A stretch of 64,000 nt of DNA from Ramazzottius varieornatus (lineage: Eukaryota; Tardigrada; Eutardigrada; Parachela; Ramazzottiidae): positions 1,051,648 to 1,115,647 of the forward strand of contig BDGG01000008.1 of the NCBI GenBank assembly GCA_001949185.1, written 5' to 3'. Position numbers and translations under genes: made by a program. Position 1 is the first letter of the stretch. Each line of letters begins with the position of its first letter. Shown in pieces: positions 12,173 to 21,336 of the stretch. A model generated the notes under the pieces. The model worked only from the letters and a program-made list of their open reading frames with translations. It was not told where the DNA came from and did no database searches.

Positions 12173-15100
12173 ATGGTAGTGGAAGACGCGACTGCAGCAG
12201 GGCAAGCGGTGAAAATGGATGAGACAGACGCAAAGAAGGCCGGATCACAAATCGATAAGATGGCTTCCGCAGAACAGGCAGCAGCAGTTGTTCCTGCCGC
12301 AAACGGTGCTGCGGCCGGAGAGAAACACGATGGAGATGTGGAAAATTTGCCCGCTGACGTACAGCAGGTGAGTGGGTGAAAGTGATTCACTGAGAATACA
12401 AAACGTGTTCTTGATTGCTGATTGATCACTTAGAACTGCAGTTCAAGTTGAACTTTGTTACTTTCAGTTGTTCAGTTTTCTGTGGCTTCGCTCAGTCAGT
12501 AATCTTTCGATTTCCAGATTGTTCAGCGTATCCGGTCAGACTCTTTCGCCGCACGGGAACGCAAGACATCTGCTCCAGATATGCCAAAGAAACTGCACAT
12601 ATGGAGCTTTTATGGATACTACGAAAATTATGAGGCCGACTCCAAGATTGGCAAGTTCGAGTTTGATTTTCTCAACCCATATTCTTGATTAGGATCGATC
12701 TTGACCAGCTGTCGTACAATCGACGGATGACGGATCTAGCTTGAATAAGCAAAGCGTTGATTGAAAAGGTTTTCTTGAGGTGATATGTCAAGTCTGTTTG
12801 TTCTGTTGCAGAGGTGGAGTATCTGGGTTCCGTCGAAGACAACAAATTCGACACATGGAAACTCCTGCTGGACAGCAAGCACATCCTCTGTGAAGAACCT
12901 CTGACATTCCTGTCGGAAAACACCTCGGAATTAGTCAAGCAGGCAGAAATCAAGGAAGATGAACACCCTGAGGTAATTTTGTTTGCAGATTCTATAACAA
13001 TAAACGCCGATATTCTCCGACCTCAAGGTGTTGCTCGCATGAACCGTTCTCTAAATCGCTTGTCCGAGCGGTTAGTTAGGGTCGAGAGTAGGATGAGTGA
13101 ATAAAGATGGAAGGAATTTACTTCGCTCCTTGGAGGGCAGTTCACAGATTTTAAGTTCGCCAGATAGAAAGAGGGTCAGATCTTGCCGAGACTAGTCAGA
13201 AGTGTGGCTCGATTTCTAGTTGGCAGGTACCATATGCATGTGGATCTGTTTATCCGTCGTAGCAAGCGCTGAGCACGCGTGAGCAAGACGCGCTGAGCAA
13301 GTCGTGTCTTGAACGTGTCAGAACGATGGCAGAACATGGATTCTTTTGGGGTCTAGCAAAATTGTTTTTACTGTACAGAAACGTATCGCAAGGTTTCATA
13401 TAATTACGCGAGTTTGAGTTGAGGTGTTTGGGTCTTTGGCAGTGTGTGGGAAGAAATAGACAGATGATACCGACCGTGGTTACGGTTTGCCGGTTGAAAA
13501 CTGTCAGTTTCTTCAGAAAACCGGTAGGTAAAGTAAAGCTCTTGGGCATCTTCATTTTCCCAAAGCTCTTGGGCATCTTCATTTTCTCAAAGTAAACGGT
13601 CAAATTTTGCCCAAGGAAATTGATGAGTATTTCGCTAAATTTTATCGGAATCATACTGATAGGATCAAGTCGGTGATTTTTCAGCGTGGCTAAGCGATCG
13701 ATCGGAACCGGTTCGCTCATAAAAAAACGCTTGTTACGACAACGTACAGCAAATCTCCACGTGCCGATGGGACTTTTCCTCGTCGCACTTTGTCGTTTAC
13801 CAAGACGAAAGTGCTGACGACGACAGTGAGAGCTCGCGAGACTATAGAGGCTCGTTTGCAGAAGCTCAGTATGTATTTTGAGATATTAGTAGATAGCGTG
13901 AAGGACGAACCTATTGACTGCTGCTTCTGCATCCCTCCTCGATAGATTTGCAGTAGATGATCTAAATCCGGACTTTCAATTGCACTGTTAGAAGACCCTC
14001 TCCAGTATGTTAAATTAGACCCGCTTTACAGCTGGTGAAAGTGCTAGGGGGTTATTTCCCGGCCTTAGTTTACTAGAAGGCTCGACGGAGCGGAAATTTA
14101 TTTCGCCGCGGCGAAGAACGGCGAAAAGTGTTATTTTCGTCGATCTTTCTCAGCGGTGTTGAAAATGCATCCCTTGCGGTGATCACGTGGTCGCATAACA
14201 TCAGTCAATGATAACTGAGGCCACGTGGACCACCGGAAGGGATGCAGCTATATAGTTCACGCTGTAACTGTCTTACGCAGTCGTATAGAGTGATTTATGT
14301 CTAATATCTGTCGTGTTTAATGTTTGTTTGTTCGTTTTAGACGTCTTGGGCTCTCTTCTTCCCTGCCTACCATCAGCTTCGCGAAGAAGAGCGGAAGGGT
14401 TCCTTCGCGGACTCGAAACTAGTGGCTGCTATTCTTGCCTTCAAAGACAGCGAGAACATCCTCCATCGACGTGGCTCCATACCTGACAAGTTCGCCAAGA
14501 TTGAGAACGTCGGCGGATACATCGTCAACTTCTGCTTGGCCGTCTACACTGCCCAAGACGCACTCGACAAGAGTCCCAGTGGCAACAACTTGCCTCAGCT
14601 TGATCCCGTCGTTGAAGGTATGCATTCGGTGTTGCCTCTCAGATTTCTTTTCGTACTCTCAAACAGCTTGGGCTATTCAATCGTTTGCTTGTGCTGTAGA
14701 AGGGGCAGAGTCGTCCTCAAACACGCCCGAACCTGGTCAAGGTAGTCCCAATCAGTCTACCTTGAAGCGATCCATCTCCGTCTTGGCCGAGGCGGAACCC
14801 GTCACGCGAATCAGCAAATACAAGATCATGGTAGGCCGAAGACCGAGGATTTTGAACTAAATTTTTGCTGAGTTTCTCGCTGTCTTCCATTCACCGTGAA
14901 CGTGAGAAAGTACTCCGTTTAAGGGAAGTCCAGGCTGACCGGCAGTATAGCAGCTGAATATGATATATGTGGTTGCTGTTGTAGTTGCCGATGCCCTTTC
15001 ACAACATCACAGTGTCGAGCGGGGACGAGCCAAACTCTAGTTCGCAAAACGGTCAAAAAGAAAACATTGTCAAGAACATGGACGAAAGCAAGACTGCCAA

Positions 15101-18100
15101 GAGCGACTCCAATGGTAACGGTAGCGCAGCTGGTGGCCATGAAACCACAGTTAACGCTGGTGTCGGTGGTCAAATCGCCGCAACTGGAACCACAACCAAC
15201 GGAGGTGAGATCAGAAAGCCAAGAGAAATGTATGATACTGATAGATTAGGTCTCATTTTTGGGGTTTGGTAATTGCAGGCCAAGATCCATCGGACAGTTC
15301 GCAAGTGGTCACCAATGGTGACTCGGACACGAATGTCAAGTCCTCTTTGGCAACTTCATCGAAGAACGAAGCAGAAGCCAAGCGCATCTTGATCGTGTCG
15401 AACCGTCTGCCAGTCAAGATTACACGCAAGGGAGACGACATGCAGTTCCAGTCTAGTGAAGGTGGCTTGGCGACTGGCTTGGGAACCATCTACCAGTCGG
15501 GCAACAACTTGTGGATTGGATGGCCCGGCGCCGTCTTACACCAGGTAAGAAGAAATCAGAGCGGAGATAGCATCCAGAGAATATTTGGAACCAGGCAAAC
15601 AAAGTCGTCAAGATAGTTTTCCCAGGTGGCGCACGCTCCCAGCTAATGACACCGCAAACGTACGCCAGTTGGTAAACCATTTTTGTTAAGTTTATGTGAC
15701 GAGCTTTCATTCATGGTTTGGGTTGTGATGATAGGAAGAGGAAGCTTCTGTGACGGAGAAACTGGAAAAGTTGAACCTTCGGCCGGTCTTCTTGACTGAC
15801 GAGGAGATCACTTACTACTATGAAGGCTTTTCCAACGAGACCTTGTGGCCGCTGTTCCATTACTTCCCGACCTACGCCACGTACCAGCCGAAAGACTACG
15901 ACTTCTACGAGAGCGTCAACAAGAAGTTCGCTGATGCCATCTTGGCCATCGCGCAAAAGGACGACATTATCTGGATCCATGACTATCAGCTGCTGCTGGT
16001 CCCGAACTTGATTCGCCAGGCGTTGCCGGAAGTCACTATTGGGTAATTTGTCGTTTTAACTGGGTTTTTCTGAAACCTGGAAGCCCGCAGATAAGTTCAC
16101 CCAGATCGTTTTTCAAGTGACAAAAACGATGAAACCGCGCGCCACTTGAAGACGAAGTGGTGAAATCATTTGCCGACGTCGCAGTTTATTCTATGGTCGA
16201 AAGTATTCATTCGTCTTTTTCTTTCTAGATATTTCAACCATATCCCCTTCCCGTCGTTCGAGCTCTTCCGTCTCATCCCGTGGCGAAAGGAGCTGTTGGA
16301 AGGAATGCTGGGTGCCGACGTCATTGGGTTCCACACTTACGACGATGTCCGCCATTTCATCTCCACAGTCATCCGCATCAAGGGAGCCCTTTCGTACGCC
16401 AATGAGCTAACCTACAACGATCGCATCATTGCTGTCGACGCCTTCCCCATCAGTATTGACTACAAGAAATACCAGTAAGTCGTGAACTCTAAGCCTCAAA
16501 TTTCATTGGCTGTTTTCCGCAGAAAAACAGCCAATGAAATTTGAGGCACTGGAACTCAGGGCCGTGCCCATGAGGATGATTGATACTTTGAATTTCTTGC
16601 ATCTTTCTATGTTTTCGTCTTATATGGTTATCTTGTTCAGGTCTCAGGCAGTTGACATCGCGACACGATGCCTGGAACGCGAGCTGCTGCCAGTTATCCC
16701 TCAAGGAAAGCATTTGCTGTCCATCGATCGTCTGGACTACAGCAAAGGCATCACCCAACGTCTTCAAGCCTTCGAAGTCTTCTTAGAACGGTACCCAGAA
16801 TGGCACGGCAAGATGACGCTGATGCAGCTGGTGGTTCCTTCTCGCGACACGGTACCGCAGTACAAGGAGCTGAAGGAAGAGATCAACCGGCGCGTCAGCG
16901 ACATCAACGGCAAGTATGGCACGCTGACTTGGCAGCCTATCCAGCACTTTTACCGCTCCTTCCCACTCCCTCTTCTGTCGGCCATGTACAAGATTGCCGA
17001 CGTGGCGCTGGTCTCACCCATGCGAGATGGGATGAACCTGGTGTGTAAAGAGTACGTGGCTAGTCGAACTGACGGTGACGGTGTGCTGATCTTGAGTGAG
17101 ATGGCTGGTGCGTCGCGAGAACTGTCGGACGCCATCTTGATCAACCCCAACGACATTTGGGCCTTTGCACAAGCCATCCATGAAGCGCTGAGTATGCCGG
17201 AGGAAGAACAGCGACGAAGAATGTCGGCTATGCAGGCGACCGTCTCGAGGTAATGCATCTTTCTTTTGGGCACGGCCCTGAGGTGCACTGGATCGACATA
17301 ACAAGGCCGTGTTGAAAATAGATTGCGGTAAATCAAAAGTCTGGGAATCGTAACTGATTGTTGTCCGTTTTGTAGGTTTGATATCCACAACTGGGTCGCC
17401 AACTTTATGGCTAAGCTGTCGCAGATGAAGAAGCGCCAAGATGATATGCGGACGCGTGTCATTTCGGGACCGATGAAAACCAAGATGATTCGTCGCTATA
17501 AGAACGCCAGCGATCGCCTCCTCATCCTCGACTACGATGGCACCTTGGTTGGCTTCCAGAAGCGACCCGAAGACGCCAAACCTGACGCCCCACTCATCCA
17601 GATCTTGAAAGGTAAATTTTTGTCGTAGAATCTGACGGAAGAACCAACAGAGGAATGTAGTATTGAATTTTTTAACAGATATGGTCGCTGACAAGAACAA
17701 CACGGTTCTGATCCTCTCGGGCCGAGATCACAACACGCTCGAGCAATGGCTGGGTCAGTTGGGTATCGCCATCATCGCTGAGCATGGTGCGTGGTACAAG
17801 GACGTGGGTGCTGAGTGGAAGAGCCGAAATGACATTGGCGATGCCTGGAAGGACGACGTTCGCAACGTCATGATGCTGTACACTAACCGCACTCCCGGAA
17901 GCTTCATCGAAGAGAAATCCTACTCCCTCGCCTGGCACTATAGGAAAGCCGAAGTGGAACTGGGCCAGTTGCGAGTCAGTGAGCTGACTACGGATCTGCG
18001 ACACCACATTGCGGACCGAGGACTGCAGGTAGAATATAGGTTTTTCTTGATAGGGAAGAGGATAAATTTACGGCACGGCCCTGTTAAGATCCTGACTCAA

Positions 18101-18430
18101 ATCAGGCCGTGCCCAGACTAATGACGAATTTGCCCATTTCTGAATGTTTTGCTGTTGTAGATTCTTCATGGAGATAAGGTGTTGGAGGTGAAGAGTGTAA
18201 GCGTCAACAAGGGTAGAGCGGCCAGAAGATGGTTGGAAAAAGCAGATTTTGACTTCATCCTGGCGGCTGGAGATGACTACACCGACGAGGATACCTTCAA
18301 GGCCATGCCTCCGGATGCCATCACCATCAAGGTCGGCAAAGAGTTCTCGGCGGCCACCTACTTCTTGGCCAACTACAAGGAAGTGCGAGCCTTGCTGCAG
18401 GATTTTATCAAGGCTGGTTCAAGCCAGTAA
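12173..18430 (+). CDS. TPS: bifunctional trehalose-6-phosphate synthase / phosphatase (1133 aa, 13 exons)
   Basis: Exons: 12173-12367, 12518-12650, 12812-12972, 14341-14617, 14700-14830, 14985-15204, 15279-15544, 15735-16042, 16229-16474, 16641-17249, 17376-17611, 17679-18028, 18161-18430. It makes trehalose-6-P from UDP-glucose and glucose-6-P, then removes the phosphate. The GT20 synthase domain starts near residue 408 (ILIVSNRLPV). It has GGLATGL, WIGWPG, WIHDYQLLLVP, HIPFPSFELFR, DRLDYSKGI and RDGMNLVCKEYVA. The HAD phosphatase domain follows at about 896 (LDYDGTL, LSGRD, VNKG, GDDYTDEDTF). Both look catalytically complete. Residues 66-255 form a folded-looking region I do not recognise; 256-407 is a Ser/Asn/Gly/Thr-rich linker. 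Intron 2 uses a GC donor. The start ATG is the first in frame after an acceptor-like site, so an upstream coding exon cannot be excluded. Confidence 0.92.
13535..13588. repeat. 27-bp tandem duplication in TPS intron 3
   Basis: Two direct copies begin AAAGCTCTTGGGCATCTTCA. They lie head to tail with a 27-bp period (13535 and 13562) and differ only near the end of the second copy. Confidence 0.85.
14166..14246. repeat. 81-bp foldback element in TPS intron 3
   Basis: The left arm, TGCATCCCTTGCGGTGATCA plus CGTGG (14166-14190), pairs with 14221-14246, whose complement begins TGCATCCCTTCCGGTGGTCC. Only a few bases in 25 mismatch, with a 30-nt loop. The size suggests a small MITE or foldback repeat. 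Confidence 0.75.
15611..15680. repeat. foldback element, AAGTGGCGCACG family, in TPS intron 7
   Basis: The left arm AGATAGTTTTCCCAGGTGGC continues into GCACGCTCCC. The right arm is the imperfect complement (..ACGTACGCCAGTTGGTAAAC). Same family as 8154, 39977 and 52166. Confidence 0.75.
16103..16160. repeat. degenerate foldback, AAGTGGCGCACG family, in TPS intron 8
   Basis: AGATCGTTTTTCAAGTGAC on the left and 'GCGCGCCACTTGAA' on the right are recognisable ends of the family. The centre is rearranged and shorter than in other copies. Confidence 0.5.
16493..16547. repeat. perfect inverted repeat, 24-bp arms, in TPS intron 9
   Basis: Bases 16493-16516 (GCCTCAAATTTCATTGGCTG then TTTT) are the exact complement of 16524-16547, with a 7-nt spacer. 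The palindrome begins 18 bases after the exon 9 donor at 16475. Confidence 0.92.
16552..16568 (-). repeat. copy of a TGGGCACGGCCCTGAG repeat, in TPS intron 9
   Basis: The complement of this site shares 16 identical bases with 17267-17282 in intron 10. A third related hairpin lies at 18072-18114 in intron 12. I noticed this sequence only inside the TPS gene. Confidence 0.6.
17267..17314. repeat. GGCACGGCCCTG hairpin in TPS intron 10
   Basis: The left arm GCACGGCCCTG is matched by AAGGCCGTGTT on the right, about 46 bp in all. Confidence 0.6.
18072..18114. repeat. GGCACGGCCCTG hairpin in TPS intron 12
   Basis: GGCACGGCCCTG on the left pairs with CAGGCCGTGCC on the right across a loop of about 20 nt. 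Same family as 17267-17314. Confidence 0.65.
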
Positions 18431-20060
18431 ATACTTGGTGTGATACAGTACCTTGCGACATTGGTCGTCAGTTTTGTCCTATCTTTCAACTGTGAAATGA
18501 GCGCACTGAATAGCTTTGGTTGTGAAGCTTACTCTGCTTGTATAACTTTGAACGAATGCACTGTTGGATCTTTGCTTAGTCTGTTCTTTCTGTCCCTTCG
18601 CTTGGTTGGAAGAGTGTAAGTTCTGCTGTTTGAGTCTTCATCCAACATCTTGATACTCTTTTTTGGCACCGTTAGTTGGAAAACAAACAGCAAGTTGTAT
18701 TCTCCCCTCTGTTCCCGCGCTTTCGGGTAACGTACAGTATGATTCAGCCAAGTTGACCCCATGACCGTTTTCTTTCCTTGGAAAATTTCAATTTCTTTGT
18801 CAGCTGATTTGTTTTTCCAACAAATTTGGCAAACTATTGCTTATGTTTTAATCTAACCTGAAAGCTAATCGAGTGAAATCTGACTTTGGAAGAAAATTCC
18901 AAAGTAGATCTACAAGAGGGTCCAAAACACTCGTTATCAACCGTGGCGTGCAAACTGAAACTGTAGTCCTACCAACTTCTGTACGCGTACTATTAATAAA
19001 TGTGTACAAGAGGTTGTTTTATCTGGGTGAGTCAAAAGAAAAAATATTGAACCAATGTCGCGGGGAGAACTGGCCCAAAACTGCCAATTTTCGGTTTTCT
19101 CCCCCTTTCGAAAACGCGCCAACGGGAGCCTTCTTGTCGACGAAGAAGCCTACTTTTCTCTTCAAGGATAGACCCATGTTTGTAGTATCTAAGCTCTTAG
19201 TGTTGAGCAGTTCTTATGCCTCGGGGTTGCGGAGGGATTTGCCAAGTGAAGGGGTAAGAATCCATAGAAGCAGTCTTCGCGCTGTGCAGTGATCGAAATT
19301 TGAAATGGGCCATATTTTTCTGTTCACCAATTCTCCAGCAACGCTTGCAGGAAACAGATGATGTAAAAGTTTGGCTATTTTTCAACATGAAGATCACTTG
19401 ATGAAACTTGTTTTGTCTTGAGAAAACGCTGCCCGAAAAGTCTTCAGGCTAGCGCGACTTTCTCGATAATACGTCCCTATCACGATTTCTCATAGCTCTG
19501 ATAGATATAGTTTAAGACAGATCAACGTTTTATCAATCTTTTAATACCCCGTCATTCATATGAGTTGTGGAGGAGAAATTTTCGATTGATTTTTTGCTAC
19601 AGGGAAGCCGGGCGCCTATTTAGTGTCCGACCACCTCTTTAGCCTACCAAGGCTTCGTTCTGGCCCAAGCAAAAATTTCAAAAGCGCTTTCCAGGATTGA
19701 AAATAAGCTTGTTTGGTACCAAATTGAGTGCACTATCATTTAAAAACAATGCTGACCTTGTTTGAGATGTTTTCGAGTAGTGAGAACTGTTCTACGAAAC
19801 AGGGTCAACTTGGCCGAATCAGACTGTACGTACTGAAGGAGCATAGCTACAACAGCTACACGTCTTTGATCATTCCAGAAGAAATAAAGGATGGAAGGTG
19901 ACGAAGTAAGAATAACACCGAAGTGATTTGTTTACAGTGATTTTAGCTATCGGCGTAAGATAGCAATAAAACTTTAAGTAATGGAAATCAAAGAAACGAG
20001 CCGGTTATCTTCTACCTATGAATGGCGATGGTAATTCGGAACTGACGAATAAATTTAGGG
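18431..20060. other. intergenic, no gene seen
   Basis: This is the TPS 3' flank and the 3' flank of the - strand Ig gene. No frame has recognisable motifs. A diverged match to 10150-10185 lies at about 19796-19840. Confidence 0.45.
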
Positions 20061-21336
20061 TTATTCAGCAAAGGTGGTCTTCGACCTCTTCGCGGGAACA
20101 AAGCGAACTGCGCGAATTATGGGAACAGAGTAAAAGTCCCAGTTCTTTAGTAGAGGCGAATTTAACTGGCCGAACGACTTGCGCATATCGTTGTCCAACT
20201 TTGCCTGTATTTCATGGAAATCCATACGTGGAAATTCACGAAAGCCTTTCGGAGCATTCACTATCTTGATCAAGTCGCTGCGAGACGCTCCGTGACTGTT
20301 GGATACTTCGCACCATACCCATCCAGAAGGCGATCCGATAAAGTTTAACTCAATTCCTACGCTGCTTCCGCTCCATCCTGGCTTGTCATCTCCTCCTCCG
20401 TCTTTATCCTGGGTCCACCAGGTCACTTCAGGCTCGGGAAACCCCGGAAAAGTGTCGTTAACGATACAGCGGAAGCTGGAACCTTTCTCTGCTTCGTAGA
20501 CCTTGACGCCATTTTCGATCCTCGCTTCTGGCTGATCAGCTACCAAGCTAGGTTTCCCTGGAACATCTGAAAGCAGACAAGGCAAGTTTTCCGTACATCA
20601 AAAGCTCAGACAACGATAGGGCAATGCTGAGCTAAGTGCGCGAGTGAAACCGAGCAACATTCTTACGAGGAAGTGAAATATTGAAGACTGCCCGATGAAG
20701 AATGACTCTCATTGTTCCCCACGGATGAACATTAGGAACTAACAAACCGTGATGTTCCCAAACGGAAAGTGAGGGTATGGTTACTGTACAGGAGAAGTTA
20801 GAAGACGAGTCGCCGCTACCAGTCTGGATGAAATCTTGGCGCAGATATCGGTACTTGTATACTGGCACATCCCTCTTGAGCAGTTTCTCTATTTGCCAAA
20901 TACACATAAACTGATGCTCCAAAGGCTCATTTGGATCAGCCGAAGAAAAGTTCCTTCGGATGTAATCAGTGATAATCTTCTTCGGGAATTCCACGCTGAT
21001 TTGCTCGCCACATGAGCCGATATCCGCGCTACCGAAGCCGAGATATGTGACGTTCTTTATCGGCGGCGGCGTGCCATAGTACGTTTGTCCTCCCTGGAGC
21101 CTGTCAACCGTCGTGTTGATCTTGCGGTCCATGAGAGCTTCATGGGCTGTATAGAAACGGTCAAACGGATAGCACGGTTGATATTTGATAAGCTTTTTAA
21201 GCTTTTTCGGACTTACTCTGGTCGCGTCGCGCAAAGTCTGCTTTTTGTCGGGAAGAGGATCACTTTTAAGAGTCGGTATTGATGTTTTTCGTCTTCTGAC
21301 CAATGGGTTACTGATTGACCCACTGTTTTTTGCCAT
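20061..21336 (-). CDS. immunoglobulin-like domain protein, function unknown (391 aa, 2 exons)
   Basis: Exons are 21336-20667 and 20566-20061, joined by a GTAAGA...CAG intron of 100 nt. The total is exactly 392 codons. The C-terminal half has an Ig-like domain at about residues 228-325: Cys257 (SSFRCIVND), Trp273-274 (EVTWW) and Cys309 (WCEVSN) followed by a Gly, the usual C-W-C pattern of I-set/Ig folds. Residues 1-223 are basic at the start (MAKNSGSISNPLVRRRK) and otherwise unrecognised. They include 'GFGSADIGSCGEQ' and several Trp/Cys residues. No signal peptide or transmembrane segment is visible, which is odd for an Ig protein. Either it is intracellular or a first exon has been missed upstream. 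Confidence 0.72.
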
